From contig NW_003546303.1 of assembly GCF_000090795.2 (NCBI RefSeq), forward strand, positions 198,762 through 262,761: a stretch of DNA of 64,000 nt. Direction: 5' to 3'. The translations under genes were made by a program, and so were the position numbers. This stretch comes from Amphimedon queenslandica (Eukaryota > Porifera > Demospongiae > Haplosclerida > Niphatidae). Of this stretch, positions 1 through 10,789 are shown one piece after another (the stretch's first letter is position 1; every line of letters begins with the position of its first letter). The notes below the pieces were generated by a model that saw only the letters and a program-made list of their open reading frames with translations, was not told where the DNA came from and searched no databases.

Positions 1-519
1 TTCGTTTTCTACAACAAAACCAGTGACTACAATACCCAGTTTTGATTCGTACCTTCTCTCTCAACTTTCAGCTTTCTCTAATCTGTGTGAATTAGTTTGT
101 GTTGCTTTGACAATTTGCTGTTACCAGTGCTGAGAGTGAACAATCCTTTTCTACCATGAAAAGAATTAAAAGAAGATTAAGAACAACAATGGTATAGAAA
201 AGATTGTCTGACACGTCCATATTATTATCAATTGAAAAAGAGGTCGCACAGTCAATAGAAGAAGATAAAATCATCGATGAGTTTGCCAGTAGTGATAAAA
301 ATAGGCAAATTCTTTTAAATTAGTATAAATTTCCACCCAGAGGAGTGGCAAACCATTTTATTAATTGATTTATTATCGAGCTTAAAAATTAGGCAGATGC
401 CCAGATTTCCGTAACTAGAAAGAAATAAAAGTGAACATAATCAAAATTGTGCAACCTTTGCGCGGCAAATTCACCTCCCTTTTGGCCCCCTCACTCTCCA
501 CAGGCTAGATCTGCCACTG
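1..519 (+). mobile_element. hAT-type transposon, 3' end only
   Basis: The right end reads CTAGATCTGCCACTG at 505-519. Its reverse complement, CAGTGGCAGATCTAG, is the style of terminal inverted repeat seen in hAT transposons that encode ZMYM/TTF-type transposases. A matching transposase C-terminus lies just inside at about 105-323. The left end lies outside the window, so the partner repeat and the 8-bp target duplication cannot be checked. The roughly 195 bases between the coding part and the terminus are noncoding. Confidence 0.55.
105..323 (+). pseudogene. hAT transposase C-terminal dimerisation segment (broken)
   Basis: Reading the frame of base 126 gives SAESEQSFSTMKRIKRRLRT, the typical hAT C-terminal dimerisation motif (an S-A-x-S-E-x-x-F-S-x-M-K/R core). 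It continues with RLSDTSILLSIEKEV and ends in a TAG at 321-323. An in-frame TAG at 195-197 breaks it, so this copy cannot make the full domain. In the family this segment mediates transposase dimerisation. The reading frame upstream of about 105 is not convincingly conserved. The family call is firm; the exact 5' limit is not. Confidence 0.62.
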
Positions 520-555
520 AACAATTCAAACCAGACACTCTTCCTAATCGGAAAA

Positions 556-633
556 GTACATGATGGCTTTACAGAGAGTGTCTAACCATAGTACTGTAGG
601 CTGCTACATCACAGCGCAGAGTGTTTTATGAGT
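556..633 (+). repeat. Left terminal inverted repeat of the P-like element
   Basis: It matches the reverse complement of 5493-5566 with scattered mismatches. The best-conserved blocks are GTACATGATGGCTTTA and ACTGTAGGCTGCTAC. Confidence 0.7.
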
Positions 634-986
634 ATCCAGCTAATGTCCCACAGTAAACAAGTTTACTTATTTACAGTTTACATAACAAAACCATTGATCA
701 GTTTGATCAAGATAGCTTTAATAATTAAAGGGCAGGGTATTTGTAGGTGGGGCCATAGTAGCAAAAATGATGGTTCTATTACAAGCACTCCACGATTGTC
801 TTCTAAACCTAGATGAATACTCGGTTTTTTTGTGCTCACTTGGAGATAGTTCTTGCCTAGTTATAGGCCACAAGAGGCTTCACAATCATCTACCATATGG
901 GATGGCGTCTCGTTGCTCCATAACTGTGACAGAAAGTGTATGTTGCCCTTATTTTATCAAGATAAGTCGAAAGAGGAGTTTTAGAA

Positions 987-3525
987 GTTGAGAACACTGA
1001 AGATGTTGTCATCAATCTGTGTCAGAAATATATGCCTTCAAGAGAGTTTAAGTTCTGCCCTGGTATCAACGTTGATGAGTATGACAAGTAAAGAAGTGAG
1101 ATAAGGTTTGATGTGAAAAGACTCAAGATTATGAAAGAGCCCTTCAGTCCCATTGATTCTGCCAGATGTGGTACGTGGTTTCAGTTACGTAAAAGGGCCC
1201 CTAAATTATGATGTGATGCAACAGAAGTACTTTGTCCCCAGTGTGTGCGTTTACGATGTGACATACAACAGCAGTTAAAAAAACCACAAGTGAGAGTCCT
1301 TCAAAGAAATTGAAGAGACAGCAAGCTTCATGACATGCTCGACTAAGCTATATATCTCCATGTAGCTGTGCAAAGTGTTCACAAAACCAGCGAATCATGT
1401 GGGGTCTTGACTAAAGAAAGCTGCACAAGTATGAGAAGTCAGAGATTCCCCTTGATTGTGAGCAGGATGGTGAGCTGACACATGTGGTTAATATAATTGA
1501 TCAACAGTTTCCAGAAGAACTAGAAAAAATATATGCAGAGGTTGAAATTCATGGATTAGGTAGGAAATTCAGGGAGGTTTGGAGTACAAACACAAAAGAG
1601 ATAAAAGTGAATTTTAGAAAGATCAGAGCAAAAATGGTAGACAATTTGACATATTTATTTTTAAACTCTTGCCCACAGCTACAGGAATGAAGAGTAACAA
1701 GTGGAGCCGTATAACTATACAAATAGGTATCTTTTTTATGCAAATGTAATGTATTGAAGAATTATTAGCTCTTGCAGTTTATTGTAGAAGTCGCTGTGCT
1801 TATGAAGCCCTGACATCATTTGGCATATTACAGATACCTTCCAAGGCGACACTACAATCATTCACTGGTAATTTTCTTCATGACCCAGGAGCAATTAAGT
1901 CCTGTATTGCTGACCAAGTTGCCAAGTACCTTTTGTTTTGTCAGCAGTTAAAAGGTGATACATCAAAAATGGAACCAAAAAGGATGGAGTCCTCATTTTT
2001 GACGAGGTCAAGGCTGTTAACAGACTCATATGAACTCTCGAAACCAGAAGTTAATTGGGCTGTGTATGACTCCACAAGAGCAATCATCACTAGCAGATAT
2101 GTACCACGTAAGAATAATATGGTTATGATATGGACATGTTAAACTTAATTTTTTTAGTATGCAATTGATGAAAAATTGCTTACGCAGCAGACTTCCTACA
2201 TCCTCCAGTTCCTGTGGAGGGATCTGAGAAGCTCATATGACATCATTGGTCCTGAATTCACTTGTGCCAAAAACCTAGAGAGTAAATTTGTCTTTACATA
2301 AGTCATGGAAGCAGTGAAAATTTTTTATTTACATGGTTTAAAAGCAAGTTTTCTAGTTTTGATGGAGCCTCTTCTAATTTAACCATGATTAAAGCTACTC
2401 ATGGTCATATGCAATTAAGAAAGGTATGTATTATTAAGAGTACATGTACTCTTGGTATCATGTACATGTGTTAATATTTCAGTTGTAATTGATAATTTTG
2501 TAGAGGATGGTAATAGTGAAAGTGATCAATATTAAGTCATGCCTTCGATGATCAATCCATACAATCCTCTTGAACCTCTTTTTTGGCTAATATGTCCCAT
2601 GCATCAGGTACATCAATAATTAATGCTGAAGCTTTAATAGCTTAATCAAACTTTCTTCTTGTTGATGTACATCAGCTCAAGAATATGGTAAAAGCCTTAT
2701 TTTTGTCCAAATTTTGTGGGACAAAGAACTTCATATTAGATGGTGTCAATTTCGGGTGGAGGGTAATTGAGATGCTTTATAAATGAGAGTGCAGCTGGGT
2801 GAAGGAGGGTAAAACCTGTATCATGTCATAAGAGACTCATAACCTAAGCTTAATGTTACACCAGCTAAGATTATGTAGGTATGCATTTCCTGTTTTTAAT
2901 TTCTGTTACAATATTTTTTAGCAGGAAAATATAATGTCCGACTTATTTCAATACTGTAATGAAAATTGTCATCAGCCAACAAAAAAACCCTTGAATTACT
3001 TAGAGGCTTGCAACTCTATGTTTGAAAAAGGATTTCTTAGCCATGAAAAGATTACAAGTGGATAGTGATACACTGAAGTCAATCGAGAAAGGTTATCAAT
3101 TTTTTACTGACTTGTTATCCCAGATTATTACTGAAGGTATTGAGATATTTCATTGATTGCTTTTATGTTTTGGTGCAGATCCGGAATTTAACATAGCTTG
3201 CTCAACACAGAATTTATTTCATGACAAAGTGAGTAAAGTACCACCAATTAAGAGTGGAACCACTTCATTTTATTTCTTAAAAGATTTTGATCTGCTGAAG
3301 ATACACATTTATAGTTTAAGATCCTTTTGTCAATATTTCTTACAAAAGTACCCTGGATATTTTATATCTCCGCTGTGCTTATCAGGTTCTGCTGTTGAGT
3401 CACTTTTTAGCTAATTTAAGTACAAAGCTGCAGGCTAGCTGGATGCAGCCAACTATACCACAGCCAGAGCTTGCACTCTAATAAAACACGTGACAGCAAA
3501 ATCATCACAGTGGCAAATCTTATAG
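987..3525 (+). pseudogene. P-element/THAP9-like transposase pseudogene
   Basis: This would be the enzyme that cuts and joins the element. Segments of one protein family appear in order but in shifting frames. There is a cysteine motif around 1180-1270 (CDATEVLCPQCVRLRCD). A segment LPSKATLQSFTGNFLHDPGA lies near 1830-1890. DGVLIFDEVKAVNRLI lies near 1985, with DE acidic residues. An exon at 2158-2300 includes YILQFLWRDLRSSYDIIGP. SFDGASSNLTMIKATHG near 2355 supplies a probable catalytic Asp. NPYNPLEPLFWLICPMHQ lies near 2550, and QLKNMVKALFLSKF near 2675. The C-terminus near 3385-3525 has SGSAVESLFS and then AAxxLDAANYTTARACTLIK. Several junctions look like GT-AG introns. Many stops and frameshifts show it is dead. 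I did not find the N-terminal THAP zinc finger between 640 and 980. Confidence 0.68.
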
Positions 3526-3726
3526 AGATTAAGAAATATCAATACCAACTCTTCCACTTCCAAAAATAATTTATAATGGCTGAAAGGAAAAGCAATAACA
3601 TGCATAAAACTTACTTGCTTTAGTATTATAACATTTATAGTCCGTAAATTTTGGTAAATAAAAAATAAAGTTAAGCATATGGTACAATTTTTTCTAAACA
3701 ATTTGTCAACTCTTAAAAAAATTCAG

Positions 3727-5356
3727 TTACTCCATTTTGATACGTGATTGTAAATTAATGTGCATGGTAAGTAGTGTGTCACGTAAGTTTTGCCTGGATG
3801 TTGTTGCTCTGCTCTTTGATGAAGCAAACCGTTGCTTCTGTGAAGAAATGAATTCCTGCAGCCTATTGTTGCAAATTTTACAAGTTAGTTCATTGTAAAT
3901 AACTTCTGCACAAGCCTGTAACTCTTGTCTTTCATCATAAATAAGTTCCAAAAATAATGTTATCAGACAAAAAATTTTGTTCATACACAAATGGGCAACC
4001 TGAAATCAAAGGTACATGTGTATCAGCTAAACTTTTACCATACCTTAATGAGTGCACTTCCATGCTCTTAAAATCCCTTAAAATTGATAGATTCTTTTAC
4101 AGTGGTATCACCAAAGGAAAAATGGTATATATTTGGGATCCGGAGAATACATGTAACCAGAATCATGATATTGGAGGTATTTAGGCATAGTGATTTTTTT
4201 TGTACATATAATGAGTGATATCTCCTTCTGAATAATGACATGTTTTTCTTCATTCTTTACTTCCTTCATCTTTTTGTATTTGAGGTGAAGCATGTCTGAT
4301 ATTGATGCCCCACCAAATCTGTAATAAACATTGTCGGTATCAGCGTTCTCATGTACACTTGCGAAAGATGTGCTTGACGTATCTTGAACTGATGATTGTT
4401 GCTGTGCTTTTCCTCATTAGAATGTCGTAGTAACGGAAGATAAAATGATCATAATTTGTGACCATAATTGACAAAAGATACCTTTTGGTGGAATATTAAA
4501 TGTATCATTGTAATGAAAAATATCAACCTGTGAGTGCTCTGTTGGACAAGCATTGTCTGTAGAAGTTACATAGTAACTTTTTGCATCGTGTGGAGTAATT
4601 TTATGATAAATGGAGCAAAAGAAGTTGGATTTCTTTTGCTACAAAGACGAATTTCACTATCCGCCATAAGGTACCTTTTGTCAATTATGGTCACATTTTG
4701 TCACAATCCCTAATCAGCTTCTCACAGTTTTTGTAAATTTTAGTCAGTCTTTCCTTAATGTAACTAAGGAACTATTGCCTTTGCTGCCTTTGCAGTAGAA
4801 AAACACTGCAATGTTTATGACATTCAATCTGGAAGCGCAAGTAATTGTATTTCCCTTTGGCACATAATTCATACAGTTTGACAAAAATGTCATGATGACA
4901 TTCAATGATGGCATTCAGCAACCTTTTGTCATTAATTCTTTCTTTCTCCAAACTGGCAAAAATGCTGTTGACAGAAACACTGTCATCATCCAGCTGATTA
5001 GAAATTGCAACTTGTACCATTCATTCAAGAGTATGCAATGGTATAATATTGATATTTTCCAAAACAATAGTTCCCTTACTCTTCTTTGCTGGTTTACATG
5101 ACTGTGGCACTTTCCTTGCTGCTACAGTTTGCCTTTTTCTTGGAGGCATTCTCAATCATGTCTGCTGAGCATCAGCTACTTCATGATCCTCACATTCACT
5201 AAGTGATTTAGCATTAAGTTTTGCCTTCCTTAAACGCCCACTTCGTCTTAGCTCTGCTTTTAGTACTGAATCTGCATCAGGTTTTGAACAAACACTAGAT
5301 TTTTGACCAGAGCAATCGCTGGAGAAAGAACTATCAGCCCTGCAACGTGAGGTCAT
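3727..5356 (-). pseudogene. Second (accessory) gene of the P-like element, broken
   Basis: On the minus strand, convergent with the transposase, pieces of one protein occur in order. A basic, serine-rich N-terminus (5356-5156) contains RRSGRLRKAKLNAKS. After an in-frame stop, MPPRKRQTVAARKV follows near 5149; this may be the true start. Then comes a helical segment (5020-4772) with NAIIECHHDIFVKLYELCAK. After the nested MITE there is a conserved block (about 4400-4108): NVYYRFGGASISDMLHLKYK, then MPKYLQYHDSGYMYSPDPKY. A C-terminal segment at 3990-3727 contains CAEVIYNELTCKICNNRLQE and may form a coiled coil. I recognise the YRFGG...YRDxGFMYxPDP pattern from uncharacterised invertebrate proteins, but not a function. 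A partner protein for the transposase is an inference. Stops and frame changes make it a pseudogene. Confidence 0.5.
4457..4695. mobile_element. MITE family 2, copy 1 (nested in the P-like element)
   Basis: The ends are TGTGACCATAATTGACAAAA at the left and its near-exact inverse at the right. The inner parts read ACCTT..GGTGGA versus TCCGCC..AAGGTACC. The interior has no coding capacity. A second copy in the opposite orientation sits at 51156-51385 and shares both the ends and internal sequence, for example ATCATAAAATTACTCC on one strand. It interrupts the accessory gene of the host element, so it is younger than that element. Confidence 0.72.
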
Positions 5357-5492
5357 GTGTTTTACTATAGGAGTGTCTGTTACTGTGTGTCTTTATAACG
5401 GGCGTGTCGAACCGTTTATAAAATACTACACCCAAAATGGACGCTCTTGGGTAATGATGTAAAAAAGGTGCTAAAGTGACTATGTAAGCTAT

Positions 5493-5566
5493 AGAGAACA
5501 CTCTACGTCGTGACGTAGCAGCCTACAGTAATATGTTTAAATTCTTTCTCTAAAGCCATCATGTAC
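5493..5566 (-). repeat. Right terminal inverted repeat of the P-like element
   Basis: It is the inverse partner of 556-633 and contains GTAGCAGCCTACAGT and TAAAGCCATCATGTAC. It fixes the right boundary of the element. Confidence 0.7.
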
Positions 5567-5579
5567 TCTTGCTAATAGA

Positions 5580-6050
5580 TACACAACAGACAGTAATGAG
5601 GCAGAAGGCAAAAAAATGAGAAGAATTTTGACAATATTTTGATCCATCACAATTTCAATTAATTTAGGATTAAAATTAGTTTAACAATGAAAATACTTTC
5701 TTTACCTATGTAATCAAAAGAGTAACAATGAGCGTTAATAATAGTCAGAATAATAATAATAATGGTTATGATGATCGATAGTAATGATGTTATAAATGAT
5801 AACCAATAATAATATTGGTTATGATGATAATAGTTTCAAGTGATCAGTTACAATTAATAATAATTAAGATAGTTACTGCTCTTATAGGATGTAGCTTGTT
5901 TATGCTTTATCATGAGGATTATTATTGGCACTAGGTGACTGTAGCATGATAAGGCATTTCAGAGCTTTGTAGTTATGGATTATAGGTTTGGAAAGGGTTT
6001 GATGTTTGAGAATGCTGATATGTCATAAACTGTCTGAGTAAATTTAATCC
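5580..6050. other. Noncoding, AT-rich; simple ATA/ATG-rich stretch
   Basis: I find no convincing gene. From about 5735 to 5860 the sequence is a degenerate run of ATA/ATG-like triplets (AATAATAATAATGGTTATGA and similar), probably decayed microsatellite. A short inverted segment, ACCAATAATAATATTGGT, occurs near 5801. Confidence 0.6.
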
Positions 6051-6051
6051 A

Positions 6052-6498
6052 TCAGCTATTGAGTTTTATAATGGTTCCATGCTCTGTCATTTTCTCCATA
6101 TTTTCAGAATATTTTTTATCTATTGTATTCATTTGCTCAATTAATAGTTTCTTAACTGTTAATTCCTCTTGGGCACAGTGAAGTATTTGTGCATCAAGAG
6201 AAAGCTTCATTTTCAGTTTATCCTGACGATAATTTTTCAGCTTGTCATTAAGAAACTCACGTCTTTTCTTTATGATATCTTTGTCAGTACTTTTATTGTG
6301 TTGAATACGTTCATATTTGTCTTGTTGATTGGATCCATCACCATCAGATACTTGAGGTTCATTACTTGTGGATGCATCAGCACTACTACTGTCTGCCATA
6401 TTGTCATCACTTAGAGGTGCATCGGCATCACTCGTTGCTAGATCCCCATTGAAATTTGACTCATCACTTGTACTCCAAATCAATTCAACAGTTCCCAC
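6052..6498 (-). CDS. Acidic N-terminus plus coiled-coil protein fragment
   Basis: A 148-codon open frame without internal stops. The first third is rich in D, S and N. The C-terminal half (from about residue 75) is rich in K, E, L and M and has a heptad-like pattern: KRREFLNDKLKNYRQDKLKM, then AQEELTVKKLLIEQMNTIDK. This looks like the C-terminal helical region of Myb/SANT-like partner proteins carried by some DNA transposons (for example Harbinger-type), but that is resemblance only. The frame opens without an ATG; the first in-frame Met is near residue 34. Either an exon starts upstream, or the gene is a remnant. In another frame just upstream (6600-6500) SHNEFYCNLCEKYGVVALPL could belong to the same protein after a frameshift. 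Confidence 0.35.
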   Translation of the reverse strand: MGTVELIWSTSDESNFNGDLATSDADAPLSDDNMADSSSADASTSNEPQVSDGDGSNQQDKYERIQHNKSTDKDIIKKRREFLNDKLKNYRQDKLKMKLSLDAQILHCAQEELTVKKLLIEQMNTIDKKYSENMEKMTEHGTIIKLNS

Positions 6499-6499
6499 T

Positions 6500-8250
6500 C
6501 CTTGAATTTGCTCAATGGCAGGGCTACCACTCCATACTTTTCACATAAGTTGCAGTAAAATTCATTATGACTCTCCCATGGCCACTTTGTCCGCCAGACT
6601 CTACTGCTTGTCAAAACTGTAGCCTAATAGCCTTTAACTTAGAAAAAACATTACTCAACTTCAAACTTTATTTCTTGCATGGAAAATTGTTGAATGAATC
6701 ATCCTGTTCTTCACGTAAAGAGTTGACAAAAATCTGAAAAATATCCCTGTACTATTTCTCACAGACTCCTAGCCTAAACATTCTGCCACTTTCAATGCTT
6801 TGTAGTCGTTAGCAACACTAAGCATTTGAGTGGCCATTTCATTGACGTGTTAATTTATGTTTAGTTAATTAACTAAGTGAGAGATCCCACCCACAATAAT
6901 GATGGTTGTGTAAACGGTTCAAAACAATTGTAAAACGTTTTTGGAAGACATTTAAAAGTACGTTTCTGTGGATTCGCCTAGGTGTTAACATGGACTAAGA
7001 CAAGTACCTCATTGATTTCCACATTTAGAAATTGCTTATACAATGAGTCCAACATTTCTTTTTTCATTGTTCTTACTCCCGTCTCTTTTTTATCATGCAC
7101 ACTCTCAAAGTCCTTTTGTATGGAACGCCAAGTCTGCCAAAATTACAAGAAATTATAAACAAGAAAGACAGAGACATTGGCGATGCGTGAGACACATCGA
7201 CTCATTAATGCAATCGTTTCTTTGATCGATCTTTACCATAGATATTATAGGCTATGTAACCAGGATTGGAAACAGATGACGTCACTTGTACGACTGTGTG
7301 ATTATCAACACATAAAATTGCATCAAAATGGTAAAAATCCAGAAGAATTTTTGTGTTTCATGAGCTGTATTCATTTTGTACTGTGATGTAGCCGGTTATA
7401 AACAGCTTATTCTCATGAAGAAAACACCAGAGATCATGATGATGCCTTTCCCTTCATGTTTCCATGTTTAGTTCTCTCGGGAGGGGTACAACAGACCAGC
7501 CGCTTTTATTGAGTTTTTTCGGTGGATTTCTGCTCTCAGTGATATGATAGGTAGAACTAACCAGTCTATTCTCATGAAGCATGGGTGTGTGCATAGTTTT
7601 AATCATAAAATGAAACTGGGGTAGCGAAAGCTTGTTTGCAGGAGAAACAATAAGTCATTATTTCTTGTCATGGGGAGCGCACTTGCCTTAACAGCTGTTT
7701 TTACACAGCTAACACATTTTATTTTTGTATCAAAGAAAAATATAAACATGTAAGTATATTATAAGAGCCCAAGTACAGGTGAAATAGCTTGCGAAACTTC
7801 ACTAGAGACCATGGCTGTTAGCCATGTCAAGGTTATTTGTCCGCCTCACACTGTCACTGAGACGGTACCTGAATAATTACATTGGTTTGAATGGGATCAC
7901 GTGATCAGTTTCCAATCCCAGTTACGTAGTCTAATATCTATGTCTTTACTTTATTATATTCAGGTGATCATTGCCCAGGCTATGAAGTAGGCGTGCCTGC
8001 TTTCGACTACTTCCTATCTATGATGTTATCATGTTTGCCATGTGAACATACCTATTAGGCGTGGCATGAAAACACAATGGGATTCCTGCAAAAATTAAAA
8101 ATGTATGCCAGTAGAGATATCTTGAGAGATGTATGCTCATTTGTGGCTCATATTGTTGATTATGAGTGAAATAGCTGTAGCAGTTGATGAAGGTTAGTTT
8201 GATCATTTTGTTTTTAACTTGTTACTGCGTCATATCATTACTGATTGTGA
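6500..8250. other. No recognisable gene
   Basis: It contains only short chance-like frames. At 7043-7225 one starts with a hydrophobic, signal-peptide-like MSPTFLFSLFLLPSLFYHA, but it has no homology I recognise and overlaps another frame. TTCTCATGAAG recurs at about 7409 and 7571. Nothing else stands out. Confidence 0.5.
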
Positions 8251-8254
8251 GTCT

Positions 8255-9679
8255 GCAGGTGGCTATCTATATTTCTATTATTTCTACTTTTCATGTTTCT
8301 TATTTATTGTGAGGTCTACATTGTCTCTACTTTTACAAGTCAAAGAATATATACCACCGAGATTAATTAACAAGGACTTTGAAGACTTACTCAGTGTACT
8401 GTCTGAGGTCGTCTGTACTGTGGGTGAGATATGTGAGCTGAAGATTAGACGAGATGCTGGCAGTCATCCAACTACTGAGATTGAGAAGCAAAGACTTCAA
8501 TTCTATATTGAGAATTGGTTTAAAGTTAAAGAAATAGCATTCCTGTTATCTTGTAGTAAGCAAACAGTTGAAAGATGGTTACGTGCTTATTACCTTTCAA
8601 TGAGGAACGACACTCTAATATCAGATTTTGAGTTGAATGAAAATCTGTCACAATGGTCTACATCATTTCCTAGATCTGGTGTGACGATGATTCTAAGTAG
8701 ACTTCGTTCTCAAGGTATATATGTTCTGAGAGAGTTTGCCTGTCACTAAACGGGTTGATCCTATGGGAGTTGAAAGACGAATTCGTAAAGTTTTGCACCA
8801 ACAATCTTATAATGTTACGTACCCTAATGCCTTGTGGCATGTTGATGGGTATCACTAATTGATACGATGGAGAATGGTAATTTATGGAGCAATTGATGGC
8901 TATAGTCAATTAATTACATTTCAACGAATAATATGACTTCAACTGTTCCATCAGCATTTCTTGCAGCTACATGTCAATTTGGTCTTCTTTCACGAATACG
9001 CACAGACAAAGGAGGGGAGAATGTGTTTATTGCTAGATACATGTTGGATCATCCTGAACGTTGACCTAGCAGAGGATGTGTCATCACGGGAAAAAGTAGT
9101 CATAATCAACGTATTGAAAGGCTGTGGAGAGATCTTTTGAGTGGGTGCATTTCGTTCTTTTATAAGTTTTTCTATTTTCTTGAGGACACATATTATAGAT
9201 ATAAATAATGAGTTGGATATATTTACACTCCATTGTGTCTTTTTGCCCATCGTACAGAAGCAGTTAGACATATTTAGAGAAACTTGGGCTCGCCATTTGC
9301 TCTGGACCGAAAGAGGAAATACCCTCAGCAGTTATGGATACTTGGAATGCATGCACAAGTTTTACTGGAGAGTAACAATCCTGCAGTAACAGGACTAACT
9401 ACGGTCAGTGTATTTTGGTTATGTAGTATTATTACTGTAAAATCAATTATCTAATAGGGCTGTAATGATTGGGACAACTGTGATATAGATGATCAGGAAA
9501 TGACTGCAGATGACGATGAAGCTTTGGTTGTTGTGCAACCTTCAGAGCAACTATTATCTTCAATGCAAACCACTGTCCTCAATCAAAGAATGATGGCAAT
9601 TAATCCAAGTGGTAGACTTGATGAAATGACTTTGATGTACCAATGTCTTATAGCTAGAACATTAATTAGCTCAAATTAA
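8255..9679 (+). pseudogene. Integrase-type (rve/DDE) transposase pseudogene, IS3EU/Ginger-like
   Basis: It encoded an integrase-fold recombinase. An N-terminal helical region (8340-8750) includes RWLRAYYLSMRNDTLISDFE, a helix-turn-helix-like context. The catalytic core follows. PNALWHVDGYH carries the first Asp at 8844-8846. [13 protein letters not shown] carries the second at 9005-9007. [12 protein letters not shown] carries the Glu at 9116-9118, about 37 residues after the second Asp. Downstream is HCVFLPIVQKQLDIFRETWA. An intron-like gap (GT near 9400, AG near 9455) leads to an intact acidic C-terminal exon ending at 9679 (NDWDNCDIDDQEMTADDDEA). A stop directly after DGYH, a stop after MLDHPER and frame changes show it is dead, although all three catalytic residues survive. 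I know this protein type from fish and invertebrates as 'integrase catalytic domain' proteins. The IS3EU assignment is tentative. I found no terminal repeats. Confidence 0.7.
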
Positions 9680-9732
9680 TTAAGTTGTGAAAATTTATTA
9701 TTGTAAACAATTTACTTTCAAAATTATAGTGT

Positions 9733-9797
9733 AATGAATATCATGTTAATAACAAACAACAAGAGGAAGGGAGTGACAAAGAGAGAGGGAGAGTCAT
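9733..9797 (+). repeat. Direct repeat, copy 1
   Basis: This roughly 65-base segment begins TAATGAATATCATGTTAATA and includes a GAGAGAG tail. It recurs almost unchanged at 10249-10313. The two copies lie about 516 bases apart in the same orientation. Confidence 0.75.
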
Positions 9798-10248
9798 ACA
9801 TTCAATGAATCACCACATGAATACTGAGCATGTGCTTTAGGTTCACAGTACATACAGCATACACACAATGTAAACAATGATGTCCTGTCACTTCATTACA
9901 CAGCCCCTTCTTATAAAGAAAACTGTCGCAGTCTTTAGTGTCATAATAATTTGAGAGATGAAGTAGGCAACTGAAATAGCACATATGTAGGGCCATAGCG
10001 GGGTAGATCAGCTGTAAGAGTAAGTCCTCGAGTAATCGGTGTAGTCTCGTCGAGATCAGTAGATTCAAAATAGTTCCGGCTTCGGTATTAGATCAGGGCG
10101 ACAGAGTATACCCACAAGGCAGTTCAGAGACCTCTACCTTTATCCTTCGAGATATAACTCCAGGCACTTCAAGAGGTAGCTTTCTCCCAACAGTGCTACT
10201 TGCTAGGGCAACTAGAGTCTCCCAGTCAACTACTCACTGAGCCAAAGT
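9798..10248. other. Segment between the two direct repeats, unclassified
   Basis: It is less AT-rich than its surroundings. The minus strand has an 88-codon open frame (9802-10068) with no family I recognise. The flanking direct repeats suggest insertion by duplication, or a pair of short LTR-like ends, but at about 65 bases they are short for LTRs. Confidence 0.35.
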
Positions 10249-10313
10249 AATGAATATCATGTTAATAACAAACAACAAGAGGAAAGGAGTGACAAAGAGA
10301 GAGAGAGAGTTAT
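10249..10313 (+). repeat. Direct repeat, copy 2
   Basis: Partner of 9733-9797, with only a few substitutions in the AG-rich tail. Confidence 0.75.
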
Positions 10314-10446
10314 ACCATGACCAAGTGATCATCATGCTCCAAAAAAGTTCATTCACAGAAAGCACTAACAATGCAAATAATAGAACCTTATTACTTATTA
10401 CTATATACAGAATATCCCCCCAAAATTTGCATTTTTAATGCAAAAC

Positions 10447-10587
10447 CTGCAGTTGCTTGTTAGTATCAAATCTTGGTTTCTTCCCCTCTTTAATAGCATC
10501 TATGAGGATATATCTATGCGTGACATTAAGTTTAAGTGGAGTAAGTTCATATACTTCATACAAATACACTGGACCAAGGGGCTCTGT
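10447..10587 (-). pseudogene. Pre-HECT exon, copy A
   Basis: It is bounded by a good acceptor (TATAG at 10590 down) and donor (GCAG/GTTTTG). It reads ELTPLKLNV and DAIKEGKKPRFDTNKQLQ. Its partner in copy B is 14385-14537. Relative to that copy it has a short deletion that shifts the frame in its first third. Confidence 0.6.
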
Positions 10588-10789
10588 CTATAAAAACAAG
10601 AATAACAAACAAATTTGTAAATAGGACTCATACTTTTCAACTTCTGAGCTACAAAATAGATCAAGACTTTGTCAAATGCCTTTCTGAAGAAACTTATTAA
10701 TGCCTACAAAAGGACTAAGTAATGCCAGCTTTTATGTAATCAAAAACTTGCCACTTTATCTGTCTCTGTTTGATTAGTAGAAATAATGG

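Larger units (their letters stand above)
556..5566. mobile_element. P-element/THAP9-like two-gene DNA transposon (decayed)
   Basis: Imperfect terminal inverted repeats bound the element: 556-633 on the left and 5493-5566 on the right. Both begin GTACATGATGGCTTTA and share an internal ACTGTAGGCTGCTAC. Inside are two convergent coding remnants: a plus-strand transposase (about 987-3525) and a minus-strand second gene (about 3727-5356). A 240-bp MITE (4457-4695) is nested within it. I could not identify a clean target duplication. Superfamily assignment rests on the plus-strand protein, which matches a P-element/THAP9-related family I know from cnidarians and sponges. Termini are accurate to a few bases. 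Confidence 0.68.

Noticed and set aside
628-980. N-terminal THAP finger of the P-like transposase
   Set aside because: I looked for C-x2-4-C ... C-x2-H and a terminal A-V/I-P-T-I/L-F in the three plus frames and did not find a convincing match. The region is not claimed as coding.
7043-7225. Possible small secreted protein (hydrophobic start)
   Set aside because: Only 60 codons, overlapped by another frame, no cysteine pattern or homology, and no supporting splice or regulatory context.
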